Part shown: piece by piece, positions 1-14,000 of the stretch
How positions within the stretch are numbered: the first letter of the stretch is position 1
Layout: every line of letters begins with the position of its first letter
NCBI RefSeq assembly: GCF_002775205.1
Contig: NC_036453.1
Span: forward strand, 3,437,103 to 3,501,102
Direction: 5' to 3'
Length of the DNA stretch: 64,000 nt
Source of the DNA: Xiphophorus maculatus
Lineage: Eukaryota > Chordata > Actinopteri > Cyprinodontiformes > Poeciliidae
Program-made: the position numbers and the translations under genes
Notes under the pieces: generated by a model
What the model saw: the letters and a program-made list of their open reading frames with translations, nothing else
What the model was told of the DNA's origin: nothing
The model's database searches: none

Positions 1-372
1 AGAGGGTCTGAGCTCTTTGCTATTGAGAAACTATTATTATCTGGAGGCCTGGACTCTGGGGTGTGAAGTTTTACACAGCTACCAACGTTTGTGATATATG
101 CAATACGGCAGTTTGACGCAAAGAAGCTTACCACAGATTGTGTGTGCTGTAAACAATCATCCTCCACTGCAAAGAGAGAAATGCTGCGCCAAGCAAGATG
201 TTCATTCAATATTTGGAAGAGTGGCCAACTGAACGGCTTTGTTCACTTTCTCCTCTGCCATTGCTAAAACTACAGGCAGACTACAATTCTAAAACAGCAC
301 AGAAAATCAATGTCATCGTTCACAACTTCTCCTTCTGGTCGCTGATTGGCTCGGTTAGCAAATCCACTTCGA

Positions 373-1130
373 TGGGAGAAAGCCCGAACTGAGCTGTGAA
401 GCGGAATAAGAATCAAGTGGATTTGTGTAAGCAGGAAATGGTCAAGCTAAGGTAAAAATCTAGTCGTCTCGAACTTCAACAGAGTCTACGCCTTCAGGAA
501 GCAATCATTTCTCAATAGCCGGGGGTCCAGAAGACTTGGATGAAGCAAAGCGTCGGACAAGGAGCTGATTTTCACCAGACTAAAAATGTATCAAAACAAA
601 TAAATGCTATCCAGGAAGTTAAAATCAATGTTATGACAAGCCGTAAGAGTATGTTGCTTTCTACTTGGTTGTCTTCAGCCAGAACTACAGCCACAACGAG
701 CCTCTGACAGCTGATTGACTTTTAATCTCCATGAAGTCCAATGACTGTGCTCCTTTACAGCCACCGTCCCAGAAAACAAGTTAGAGTGCAAACACTTTGA
801 GCCTGGCGGTGCTGCAGAGAGCCACTTCAACATTTCGACATTGAAGTATTATTTATTTTTGATGTGGCTGAGCTGAATGAATATCACAATCTATAAAAGT
901 ATGCAGAGTGTCTGGAAAAGCTCTTCAGAAATCCAGCCTATCATTATATCACAAACCCTGATGACAAAGATGATCGGTGTGGGCTTCTGAAGAAGCGCTT
1001 TGGGAGAATGACACTTGCGGATATGCAGCAGTGGAGATCTCTCTCTCACATCGCTGCTGCTCACACCATAACAGACTGGTTCTGCAAAAAAAAAAAAAGT
1101 CAGGTTTGCCTTCAGACTGAACTCAGGTAG
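373..1130 (+). pseudogene. Broken coding-like blocks, identity unknown
   Basis: Two stretches read like protein on the plus strand but are interrupted. At 373-451 a helix-like charged peptide (WEKARTEL, then after a one-base shift NQVDLCKQEMVKLR) ends at a good splice donor (AAG|GTAAAA). At about 860-1080 one frame reads LEKLFRNPAYHYITNPDDKD and later RFGRMTLADMQQWRSLSHIA before running into a poly-A tract. Stop codons and shifts lie between and inside the blocks, so this is probably a decayed gene or retrocopy. I do not recognise the family. Confidence 0.3.
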
Positions 1131-2012
1131 ATGTATTTTCCCCATTATTGCTTATTTTTTTATCATTTACAAGTCAGTCAGACAAAAGATGAACATGTTA
1201 ACGAGTAGCCATCCTTACTTACCTACAACTGGTTTATCAAAAGCTATAAATCTGTCATCAGACCACTTCTAGATGGAATCCTCATTGCCAGAATAAGCAC
1301 ACACAGAATTTATGGCATATTTCTTTACATGGTATGAATTCCACATTATATTTCACCTCTTTTTAATAAATATCCAGTTGGCTCTGTGTGAAAAAGTCCT
1401 GTCAGAAATGTATTTCCTGATCCAGCTGAACAGATGCCAGGGAAAAAAAAAAAAAGAAAAAAAAACTCAGCAAGCTTCCTTCACCTCTCCTCTTCCCTTG
1501 CCTGCTGTTTCCATAGCGATACTTTTCTCCAGCCACAGTCTTTATCTTGTTATGCTTTTCTCTTTACTGACTTTGTAATTTTTACCCTTCTTCTTGTTGT
1601 CGGATCTGTGAACCTGAACTTCTTAAAATCATCTGGAGCACCCACATTCACATCATGTAAAGTTTGACATATAACTTCCTCAGTCTGACATGAATTAATC
1701 ATAATTCTGCAGAGAAATAAAAGCTCCTATTAGAGATTATGAGTATCGACCAAAAACGGAGAGTTTGAACACGGTTTGAGGGAGAGACATCCATCTGCAT
1801 GAGTGTGTGATCAGCGGTGAGGACAGATGGGCAAACAGAGACAGCATTTCAGTGTCGTGACCAAGACTAGTGCTATAAGCCCTGCTCAGTGAGGTACAGC
1901 TGCTGCATAGGCTCGCTGCTGCCCGACTTTACTGTACCTCGTCACTGTACAAATTCTCAACTCTGGGCTCAGCCTCCACCACATCACGATCCCAACATGC
2001 TGGAGCACTTAC

Positions 2013-2162
2013 CCAGCGCCGTCCAGAGCCGACAGGTTTTCCACGAAGCTCCTTAGACGTGGCTCCTCCTCGTCCCACGAGCCCGTTCATGTGGGGTCTC
2101 CCTCGGAAGCCTCCTGCCAGAATGAGAGCTTCGCTGGTTCATCAGATTTGGAGATGTCATCC
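2013..2162 (-). pseudogene. Exon-like block with a frame break, identity unknown
   Basis: Read on the minus strand, the block starts after a TGAG acceptor-like site and ends at a consensus donor (CTGG|GTAAGTG). Two overlapping frames both look protein-like, DDISKSDEPAKLSFWQEASE and then GSWDEEEPRLRSFVENLSAL, but a TGA lies between them, so one base must have been gained or lost. It could be a decayed exon or a sequencing or assembly error in a real exon of an unplaced minus-strand gene. No family recognised. Confidence 0.22.
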
Positions 2163-2923
2163 TCACCAGGGGGAGAAAGGAAAGCTGATGGAAGAGAGAG
2201 ATTCGCTGTGGCAGTTTGGATCACAGAGAGGCAGCGAGAGTGAGCGGAGATCACTACTCAGCGCAGAGGGATGAGGGAGGGTGAGGAGGAACGGAAAGAA
2301 GTTGCATTGAAGAGTAATGCAGCAGAACAGTGACTGCCTACTGGAAGCTCTCGCACGCTCATCTTTGTCACCAGTTACCCTCCTGCTGTCACTAAACGGC
2401 ACAGCTTCCTCTAAATGCGCTAACATATGTAAGCTTGGAGAACAAAGTATGTGGCTATAACTTAGGCATAGTGATGCCTAATAAACAGCCTCATCAGAGA
2501 GGATGATATTACAACACATGATTGGTTATTGAATGAGTCAAAAGGAACAGAGTGCAAACTTTAGTACACTTGTTCATAGGGGTGGGCATTTATCGTATTG
2601 TTTATCAATTATCATGTTAAACTTTGTATCATGATACAAATTTGGATTTATAGTTGTCACAATAAATTCCAATTGATGACAATTAATACCCCACACAGCA
2701 AACCAGTGGTGGTCCCTCACACAGCAGATTAAACTGACTACAGAGTTGTAATCAGGGAACTCTCTTCACCTGAGTGTCCTGGACATAATGCAGGAGCTCT
2801 GATGACAGAATTAAAAAATAAATAGATAAAAAAAATACATCATCAACTTTCAGCTCAAGATGGCCCAGTACCAAATCCAACTAGGGACCACCTTGTCGTT
2901 ATGCATGGTTTTCTTGATTTTAA

Positions 2924-4085
2924 TTAGGCCCAAGCAGCAAAGCGCTGCGAAGGTCTATTGTTTTTGTACTGTTTATTATTATTATTAGGCCCGAGCAGCA
3001 AAGCGCTGCAAAGGCCTATTGTTTTTTGCTGCGAAGGTCTATTGTTTTTGTACTGTTTATTATTATTAGGCCCGAGCAGCAAACACTGCGAAGGCCTATT
3101 GTTTTTGTGCTGTTTATTATTATTTTTCTTCCCTACAAATGAAATTGCTTTTTGGGGGCTTTATCATATTCAAAAACTCACCAAACTTGGCGGCCGCATA
3201 CAGCCTGTTTCAAATTTACGTATTTTAAGGTCGTGGCAAAAATTGCAAAAGAAACGGCTCAACGGCGCCACCTAGCAATTTTCAAAAGACCCTCTGCTAT
3301 TCCCTTACTTCATCATAGAGACATGAAATTTGGTACACTTGTAGAGCTCACCAAGACGCTCAGGATTTACAATTAATATCATAGTGCAAGTATCACAGGA
3401 AGTCGGCCATTTTGGATTGAAGTTCCGATTTTGACCCCGATTTTGACCCCATTTTTGACGTTTACAGCCTTCGTATTTGATTGAACTCCTCCTAGGGATT
3501 TCGATTGATCGGCTTCAAACTTGGTCAGTCTGATCATAAGGCATGGCCAATTAAAAGTTATCAAAAGAGTGAGGTTTTGAGCATGCTGAAGGGGAGTTAG
3601 CAGGGGTCAAATTTCACCTACTCGCCATGAAACATGAAACTGTTACATCTCCTATACAAAAACACATAGAGGCACCAAACTTTCAGTGATTGATCGTCAT
3701 CAGGTATCCTACAATTTACTGTGAACCGTCGGTATCTTACCCCTTTGACCTAATCAACATGAAACTGTGTCCAGAGACAGAAGACATGTTGGTGTGTTGT
3801 GGATTCCAACCCTGACCAGCTTCGATTGAGCAGGTGGGCATGGCGGCGTGGCTAAGTGACCTGTAACGTCGGTGCCATAAGTTTGGCTCTGAATTTCACA
3901 GTTTCTGGCCGAGCTGTACCAAACTCACTAGGTTGCATCCTTATCCAACTGCCGACAGGAATCCATAACAAAATTTGGTGGGCGTGGCCTCATTTCTCTA
4001 CAGCGCCACCTAGAATATTTTAAATGATCAGCCTCAAGCCATGCTTTAAGCTAGAATTATGAAACTTGGTACACATGTGTATCTT
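2924..4085 (+). repeat. GCCCGAGC-headed interspersed repeat, copy 1
   Basis: Three head modules in tandem (near 2925, 2988 and 3067) each read TTAGGCCCGAGCAGCAAA, followed by GCGAAGGCCTATTG and a TTATTATT run. They are followed by about 1 kb of body that includes motifs such as GGCGCCACCTAG. The body from about 3350 to 3730 recurs at 18690-18979 with only small differences. No long coding frame or transposase is visible, so this looks like a non-autonomous dispersed repeat. Confidence 0.7.
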
Positions 4086-4577
4086 GTCAGATGTACAAAA
4101 AAAGTCTCATATAGCTATGCTTTATATATATTTTATTTTTGAGAATTTATTGAGCACTTGATCAGAAAGTTTTTTTAAATCACATGCCTTCGCTCTAAAT
4201 CCACTCATTCCACTTCTCCCACTGAATTTGAACTGTCAGCCTGAATAAATGCAAGGTGGGTTTTTTTCATGTTCACACCCATTAAAAACAGTATTTATTA
4301 TTTTATCTGGTTTTACCTCACAATTAAAAGTCTCCTTACTTCTAGGTTCTGATAGGAAACATAAACCTATCTAAAATGTTGTGCTTTTCTGAGGTTCACT
4401 TTGTTTCTTAAAACCCAGCCATGTGATCTTGGCTGGCTTTTCTCTTAACACAGTAAATAATTTAATAAGCTTGACTTCTCATAATGGAACAAAATCAATC
4501 ATTCTTCTTGATTTTGTTTGTTTGGCTAAAAAGTGTAAGTGAAATGCACAATAATTGTTTTCTGCTTAAAAAGAATT

Positions 4578-4583
4578 TTTATT
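4578..4583 (-). terminator. Candidate poly(A) signal of the lipoxygenase gene
   Basis: AATAAA on the minus strand, about 440 bases past the lipoxygenase stop codon. Another AATAAA lies at 4294-4299. Position is the only support. Confidence 0.3.
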
Positions 4584-5018
4584 TGCACTTTGCCAAAGAT
4601 TCTTACACAGATATTTTTAAGCAACAAATTAGAGAAACTCATTTTCTAAAATGATACTTTCATTTTAGTACTTGATCATAAACCCGGAAGATTTGTTTTC
4701 TGTTGCAAACATCTCTTATGCAAGACATGTCTCCAAAACACAATGTTAGATATTCTCTTTGGTGCAGAATATTATTCCATTACCATATGAATAAAAGAGA
4801 AAATACAAACTCCATTGGTACACTCATTCGCCTGACTCCGTATATCTCTGCATGTATCCCAAATAATAACATTGCACTCAAATCTGCATTATACATTTAA
4901 ACTGAAATAAAATTGAAAATAATTATCATGTCCTCCCACGCCCCCAAAATAACGTGTAGCACATCAGTGTGGGATTATTATTAACTAAGAAAACTGAGAG
5001 GAAACTTCTCTTACTTTC

Positions 5019-8000
5019 CTAAATAGCCACACTGTTTTCTACCTCCTTTGGATCCAAGTATTTGTACGGCAGTTCCAGAGTCTTGTTTCTCTCTTTGATT
5101 GCTGCACTCAATGCTGCCAACTCCTTTTGAAAGTTCTCTATCATCTGCTGTGGAGTCTCCTCACTGAAGTGGTTCTCGAGGTACTGACCAAGAGGTACCT
5201 GGTGAAATCAATGACACTTAGTTTTTCTGCCACCGAGATGCAAATGTTTGAAAAACGTAGGCTACTTGTGTAAACATATAGAGCCATGAAGAAGCCATGG
5301 AGTTGCATAGTAGCATTTTACCTTATTTATATACAGGTTCATCTCAAGAAAATAGAAAAACCTAATTCATTAGGTCATTCATTGCAAAAATGAACCTCAT
5401 ATATTATAAAGAAACATTACAGGCAGAGTGATCTATTTCAACCATTTATTTCTGCTCATTTTGTCAATGGATTGAAGCTACAGAAAATCCAAAAGGAAAT
5501 TTCTCAAAGTTGCATAGACCAATTAATACATGGACATTTTCTTGACAGAATTTTAGGGTGGGATGGTTAATTGTTTGTTTTGTTTTGTGGGTTTGTTTTA
5601 TTGATCTGCACAGCATTTTGAGCTGCTTTTAGTATGAAGGATGCTTCATAAATAAAATCAATTGATTGACTGAACTCTCCTTCAATCTGATGGAAAGCTG
5701 TCAAATCATCAGTCTTTATTCTCCTAGCTCCACTTCATAACATTTCCTACAAATACATTTGTATGTACGGAAGAGGATTAGAGCCACCGAAAAAAGAAAA
5801 AAAGAATTCTGAGTTTAAAGTCAGAATTCTTCTTTTTTCTTTTTTCGGTGGCCCTAATCCTCTTCCGTATGTATCCATCTCATGTAATATTTAAGATTTC
5901 AAAGAAACTGAATTTTGGGTTTTCAATAGCTGCAAGGCATACTCATCAAAATGCGCTGAATACATTAGACTGTCTAATTAATGTATGGATATATGGGTTT
6001 TTGGTTTTAAAGTTGAATAACTGAAATGGATTCACTTTTTAATTATTTTCTGCTTTATTGAGATGAACCTGTTCAAATGTTCTTGATAAAGCTTGAAAAT
6101 TTTTTGCAAAACACACTGAAGTGTGAACACTCACAAAGTCACTGGACTGCTGGCTGAGCAGCCACAGGGTGGCCATGCCCTGAACAGTGGTGTTGACATC
6201 TGGCAGTGTTTTCAGCATTGTTTGTTCAGTCGCTTCCCCTTTTTTGGTTGGAGGTGGCAGTTGCAGGGAGATTGGAGTGTTTGGCATCCAGCTATCAAAG
6301 TCAAACTGCGGTATAGAAATGAGTATTATAGTTTGTTATTGATTTCTTTTGCTTGTGGAATTTCAAAATACAGTTCTATTAACTTTAAAGCATAATGGTT
6401 ATAATTACAGTTGTAGTTGTCTGACTGATAGCTTTAGACAGTTTGCTGACTGGATTCAGGCCACGATTGCTTGAACCTTTAGATGGTTTAAAATAGTGTT
6501 TGCTTGTTTGTTTGTTTGTTGTTGTTTTTTTTACAACCAACCTTTAAATATATTAAACTTGATATGACAACCTACCCTATCTTAACAAAATGTACATTAT
6601 TAATAGAATCAAGGTAGAAGGTTCTCCTTGATATTGACCTGAGAGACATTTATATTGATAATTCAAAAATAATATGGATACAAATATCCCTGCATACCAC
6701 AGACAGTATACCTTATCAGAGTCACATGCGTTGAAGAATCATGAAAGGTGTTTTACTCCTGCATTTATTGACTCACTATAGGAGCCTGGCAGAAGATCAG
6801 TTAAGACAGGGGTCGGCAACCCGCGGCTCTTTAGCGGTTTCCTGTAGGGTTTTATAATTAAGTAGTTGGAATTGGGTCATTTTTCCTGTATTTGTTTTGT
6901 TTGGGTTCAGGATTGGTACTGGCTTTATAGTGGATGTGCAGATTAATCCTCTGATTTTTTAAATTTTTTCTGAAAAGAAGCTGGAAAACTGGTTGCAGGC
7001 GGCATTTGTTTGAAATTCAGGTGGTAACGTTGTAGGAGGGTTTGTGATTCTGTCAACTGTTGCAAATAAAGCTCGAGCACTGTTAACGTTTTTGTTTAAG
7101 ACATCTGCAAAGAAAGCCTCTCTTGCATGTTTCAGTGTTAAATGATAGTTACGTAGTCTTTCTTTATATATGTCACAATGAACGTGGAGTTGAGTTTTAC
7201 GCCATTTTCGTTCTGCCCTACGGCAGAGTTGTCTTGCAGATCTAACTGTTTGTGCATTTCTCCATGGAGATTTCTTTTTGCCAGACACAACCTTCATTTT
7301 AATTGGGGCAACGGAAAGTCTGTATTCAAAAAAACTATGTGATTTGAAGACCATGTTTGGTGAATTTGAATTATGTCCTAGCATTTGTAGCATTATATAC
7401 AGTATCAATTGATGGCTTTGTATTCATTTACTCTGAAATAGCACAGCGAGCTTCAATTCATGTGCAAATAATACAAATCCTATCTAAATCTTAGAAAATC
7501 ATATCTAAATCCCAAACCCTTACCTGTCCACTGTTCACAGCAGCATGCTGGGCTGAGCCGGTGAAGATTACCATGGTGACAAACTTGATGAGCTCATCCA
7601 CTGTGGTAAGTTTCTGTGGGATTCCTGAGAATTACAAAAAGTAAACTTAACATTTAAAAATTCGATGTTTGATCAATTCTTAACCGTCCATCCCATCCCA
7701 CCGATTGTCTCTAACCACTTGTTCTTGTAGGTCTGTAAGGTTGGGGTGGGTTGGTGCCTATCTCCAGCAGTCTTTGGGCAACATAGGGGCACACAAGACA
7801 AACAACCATGCACACACACAATCATATCTAGAGGTAATTTAGAGACTAAATAACATAATAGTCAATTGACTTATAGGAGGCAGCTGGAGTACCCAGAGAA
7901 GATCCATTCATACATGGAGAAAACGTGCAATGTTCTGGGTTGGGACCCAGAGCGTCCTTGCTACCAGGCAACAGTGCTACCAGCAGCATCACTTTGCAAC

Positions 8001-11000
8001 CCAAATGCTTCCGTTATACAGATCTGTAATATGTTTATCAAGCCGTATTATTTTCTTTAATGCATACCTGAGCAAGGCTGGGAAAGGAATCCATGTTCAT
8101 AAATGTCCAAAATCCACTTTTGAAGTTCAGAGTCTTGCTGAACTTCAGCATTGGTCTTGTAGTAGTAGCTCAAGATACCCCGTACAAATCTTTCAGACAC
8201 AGAAATATTTTGTAAAACACGTTAAATACATACCCAGTAAGAGTAAAGCGTGTTTCTCCTTTCATGATTTTTTTTTCAGGAATATTACTGAATTTATGAT
8301 ATCTTTTTTCTTTTCTAATAATTTACATTTCGAATATTTTAAATATCACAGATTTTTTTAATACCACAAATTATTTGCATGAGCAAAATGACCATAAATG
8401 ATACAAGACAACAGTCAAGATGATTACCAGAGGAAGTTACCTGATTTAAATTTGGGCTGATTTAAATTCAACATGAGACAGGATTAAAGAAAGAAAAAAA
8501 ACTGAAATCCACTAAAATCTTTCTTGAATTTTTTAACAAAGCTTTATTTAGCCCCAGACATAACTCTACCCATCTGTAGTTGCTGGAGAAGTTTTTTTTT
8601 CCCTGGGTCACAGTATAATCATTAATGTTGTTCTGTACAAACATGATTGTTTTGCAAGCCAAAATGGAAGGCCTTAGTCAGTATAAACAACAAAGCAGTC
8701 TGAAAAGCAGCTCAGACAAAAGGCAGAAAAAAATTATTGCTACCCATTTCTCTTCCTAACACATTTATACATAATCCTAATAAGTAGAAATGTGGAAGTT
8801 TTGCACAATAAGCCATCTGACAATTTGTCATTAACAGCTAAAGTAGCATAATGTAAGATGCAAAATGGAAATAGCCTATTATACCTGTTGATTGTATCCC
8901 ACACTCTGAGTGCATCATCTCTGTAGTAGAAGTTTGGTACGTCCTTCAGTCCGCGCTCAGCAATGTTTTCAGGCACACAGAGGGAGCTGTATGTTAAGGA
9001 GGACAGCGATCTCCTTAGAATTGTCATCATACCCTCTCCTCCAGAAGCTGAAAACTAGAGAAAGGTAAAGTCAAAGGTAATGACAAACGCTGTCATTCAA
9101 AATTAAAAATAATGATGTCCTTCTGAGTAAAGTTATTTTTTTTTACTTTGGTGAAAACACCCTCCTCAGATATGAGACTTTTCCGAGCTAAGAAGTTGAT
9201 CTGCAGAGTGTAGCGAGTGTGAGGTATGAGAAGCTGAAAAAGGAGAAAACACTGTTGGTTATGACAAGAACAGTTTGCAAATAAAAAAACGTATTCTGAA
9301 TTACAATAACACACAGTCAAAACTTCAGAATGAGTCAAATTAACAAATGAATAGCTCAAGTTTTCTACATGTTGCATCATCATGAGAATCTGTCAGTATA
9401 GGCATAAACACAGTGGAACCTGCAGCTTCAGTTACCTTGTAGAGAGGATGCACCATGGGCATGTTGCGCAGCAGTGACACTGCAAAGACCTCAGCCAGCA
9501 GGTGAGTGCACAGCAGGTGAACGTTGAGCTGATGCTCACTGAAATCTGCACTTCTGACAAAAATCTTTGCCATCAGCCAGTCATACTTGGAATCAGATGG
9601 CAAGAAGACTGGATTGTCCTCTGCTGGTTTCTGCTTCAGCTACATCAGAGTTTAAATAAAGTATAGGCATTTATTTGATTACTGGTAAATCATACAGATG
9701 AACAATGTTTCTGAAATTGTTTAGTATTTTTTCTGCTGACGTTTTTTTTGAGAACCTCTGTGAAGAGTTTGAACTTAATCCAAAATTTAACTTAATATAG
9801 TCTGAAATCAGATTAAACAGACCAGTAGTCAGATAGGCGTGTGTGTTTGAAGATATAACCCTTCGACAAATGAACAAACCAGACTGGTGGTTGAAGTGAT
9901 AAACCTATAATCTTTGTGTGATCTGACTTCCAAGTTTTTCTACAAGTCTACTTTCTCAGAAAGGAATTTGGCTTGCGACTTATGTCAATTCTTTTCAAAA
10001 TACACAACTTGGATGTCAATTTTGTTCTTGTTCTTTCTACATTTAAAATTGGCTTGATTAATTCACAAACTTATAACCCCACAGTAAGTGTTGCCATCAG
10101 GCATCAATGTCTTGCTAAAAGTGCAAATGTCTCGTTTCAGAATCAGAAAACAAAAAAAAAATATTGATAGTGTGAAGGATCCATGAATTGCAATTGTTTT
10201 TAAAAGCAGATGCAGGATTCAAAAACACTTTTTTTAAAACAAAAAAGGTCCTTTGGAGTCATGTATCCCTAAAACAGAAAGAAAATAATAATAATTTTGT
10301 TTTAAATAAAAAAAGACCACTCTAACAGGAATGTGTTGAATTAATGTCTGAGAAGTAGAGAGTGATCAGAAGAAAATCTTATAAATCAGCAGGTTTAAAC
10401 TTTTCCCCAAACAAAAATACAGTTATTAATTAAGTTAATTAGAGTATAAGTACAAAAATACAGTTATTAATTAAGTTAATTAGAGCATAAGTACAAAAAT
10501 AAAGCACATGTTAGTGAGGGGGTAAATCCCTCTCACACTGACTGATCAATTTATTGAAAAGAAAAACTTTAACTGCATTCATTCACTGCTGCAATGTTTT
10601 ACAAAGTCACTGCATAAAACAATGTATTGTACTGTTGAAGATGCTAACACCTGCACACCTGTTAACACCAGAGTAACAATGCTAGTCACAAAATAATCTG
10701 AATACTGGATACTGTCCGAATTTTACATATTAAAAAAAATCTTTTAAATCACAGGTTTTGTGACAAGTGGTCATGAATTACTGATAGACCAGTGTTATCA
10801 TAGAAGGCTTACCAGACAGCTGTCCTGGTGGGTCCTCCAGCTGTGAGCAGACAACATTTCTCCTCACTTCCTCCTCATTCCGGCAGTTATCATGAAAATG
10901 TTTGTCTTATGAACTTGATTTGAAAATGGCAACTTTGCAATGAATACTTTTATCTGGAATGGCTGTAGTGTTAGACACTGATGTGCATGTTTTGGGTTCC

Positions 11001-14000
11001 AAACTCAACCTAATCAATGGTTGCTTGGTCTTAAGAGCCTGCTTCTTTCTGTGAAATATTTTCCCAAAGTTTATGTTATGCCCGACTGTCTGGTTCCTGC
11101 CAAACTTTAATCTTTTGGCTTGTACAAAAAATACATTTAATTGAATACTTAATAATTCGTGTACTTTAATTACTGTATACGAGTGCTAATCTCACCTGAA
11201 TAGCAATTGGCATGAGTTTATCATCTGGAGTTTTGTGGAGCAAGACAAGTGGAGCCATCAGGTACTGCTTCTCGCCATTGATGGTGTTTGTTTTCACTCC
11301 ATCCATTTGCTTGTAGTCACAAAGGAATATGTTGCCTTTCTGTTTAACATTTGAAGAAAATGTTACCAATTTTATTTAAAGATGCAAGAACCTCAAATCT
11401 ACTTAGAGATTTGTAGAGATAGCTATATTTTTTTATACAGACAACTACCTTAATTTCTTCTGCCAAGCTGCAACAACCATCAGGGAAAACCATTTTGTCA
11501 GTAACAGGAAAGTTGCCAGGCAGGATGGTGCAGCGGCGAATCAGCATGGGATTAATACCGTTTAGAAACTGGTAACCAAAAAATGCATCTTCCATCCAGT
11601 GTTTTTGGACATAGTCTGTAAAAAAATACAAAAAAAAAACACAATTCTTCCCCAAAAAAACACAATGAATTTGTTTAAAAATAAAAATGAAATGATAAAT
11701 TCAGCCTTCAAAAATGGTGGAAGAGCAAGCTGAATTTTTTGCAGGCCATGAGAGCACTTTGATCTTTTTGTTGTTGTTGAAGCATAAACATTCTAAAATA
11801 CATTGTGAATACATTGTGTCAAGGAGAATTATTTTACATTTTCATCCAAATCACCACAAAACAAAAGTGTCGCTGCGTTCTTTTTACAAGGAACTTTTGG
11901 TTACAAAATGCAACTCAAACAATTACAACAAATATTAAACCCACAGCCCAGTCTTAACAGGTTTCATGGCTTAGTAGGATTAACTTTAGCACAGGTTGTC
12001 ATTACCAGATATATCAGACTGTTTGCAGGAAAAAACTCTGTTGATATCATCAATGTTCTTCCAGTTTGTTTTTTTATCAGCCAGCCTCTTCAGTTTCAGC
12101 TCTGCCAGTCTAGTTAAGAAAAAGCAAAAAGTTAATGTGACATAAAAATCTCAAATCAAAGGCATCTGTGTATCAAACTATTAGGAGTTTACCCTGTGCT
12201 TGCTGTGAACAGAAATTCAGTCTGCTTGGTAAAGGAGAACCTGACTTCAGCAGGTAGAGAGAATGGGCCATCTGCTTTTATGCAGTGAGGAATTCCTTCC
12301 ACATACACATCCCAGCTGAGAAAAAGATAGAATTTCTATGCTGTTTTATTTTTAGTACAGATGGAAAAAATTATTTTGTTTCTCAATACAAAACACACCA
12401 GCACTTAGTAAATTGGAATTTCATCAAAAAGGTAATCAAAGTGAAGCTCACACCCAAATCAACATTTTTTGCTGATCTAAATAAGCTATCTGGGCTTCTG
12501 TCCTTATGTTTCTGTGAGAATTTTGACATTTTTGTGCAATACTTTTAGTTCTGCATTATTTTGCTTAAAATCGTCACACTACTGGTCTCTTCGGTCAAAC
12601 GGTTCTTAGACATTTGAATTGTCCTATTGGTTGTACGGGTTGGTACAACTTTGTCACTTGTGGTATATTACCACAGCCCTCCGTCCCTCCCCAGCTCTTG
12701 CTCGCCACTCTTAGCTTGGTGGAGAGTTAAGAGTAAGAAGTGCTGCCATGGCGACTGGCGGGCATTGCTAATGGTGCCACTCAGTTTTAGAAATGTGTGA
12801 TTTATTTGCAATCTTGTGTTACATTGTTACATTATATTTAGTGTACTTTATATTATTTTCCTTCTTTTAATTCCACTTAAAGTCTGTTGTCTTGTGAACC
12901 TTAATATTTCAGCATAACAGGTAAAACACTCTTATCTTACCTAGGCGTAATTGCGTACGAATACTGTACTTTAGACAATTTTTTGGAGAGGTACCTTTTA
13001 TAGTTTCTTTTTTTTTCTGTAGAATATTCTGAATAATATTTGTCATGTTTGGTATTGTTGCAATCATATGCATAAAAGAAGTGTATTTGTCCACCCCAAT
13101 GCTTATGGAGGAAACGCACAAAATATTCTCTTAAGTAGATTAAGAACATTTGAAAAACAATCTGTGCTCAATTTGTGATTACTCGTGATTAAACATTTTA
13201 GTAGTTTGACAGGCCTGTCTGTCTATAAATTTGAAGTTTATAATATAACGAGTTTCAGTGTTATATTGAATTGCTGAAGTACATTTACTTCCAAGTTATT
13301 AAGATGCACTCGTAAACATAAACTCAGACAGGGAAAAGGGGGTTTTGTGTTTTTGCCACTCTGATTTCTCACCAATAGTCTTTCTGACGTTGCTCGAGCT
13401 CTTGTTCCCGGCTGTATCTGCCAAGATGATGATCATCGTCGAACCCTTTCAAGGCTGGGAAAAAAGAGAGGAAAAATATCATGTGATGATGTGTTGGTAT
13501 TAATTTGCTCCTGTCTTCCTCTAGTTTAACAGAACCAAGCTTTTAGGAGAATTTGCGGCTGTTCGACGGACCTGTTCCTTCTCTGAAGCGGTGCACCTTG
13601 CTGTCAGTAATCCAGCGGTAGATGGGGAAGGTGTAAATGTCTCCCCCTGGGGATTTGACTTCAACTTTAGCTGGGAACCAAGAATCTTCTGGGAACAGCA
13701 AAAGAGGCTGTTTGTCAAGCTCTACCAGCACCAGTTTTCCAAGGGACGTGGGGGAGGAAACTGTAAAAGATGCCACCTGACACAATAAAAACAACAATTT
13801 GAAATCATAAAAAGGCGTCAAGTGCATACTTATAGCAAGAGGTCAACAACGGTAAACCTCAAATATATTTTGCAAATAAGAACAGAGAAATATCAGCCTG
13901 TACATTGGTAAAGCTGGCAGAGACATACGCTAAAATAATACCAGCTGTAGTTACAGAAAATGGAAGTTGTTTTGACTTAAGAGTGCAAATTCATGACTCA

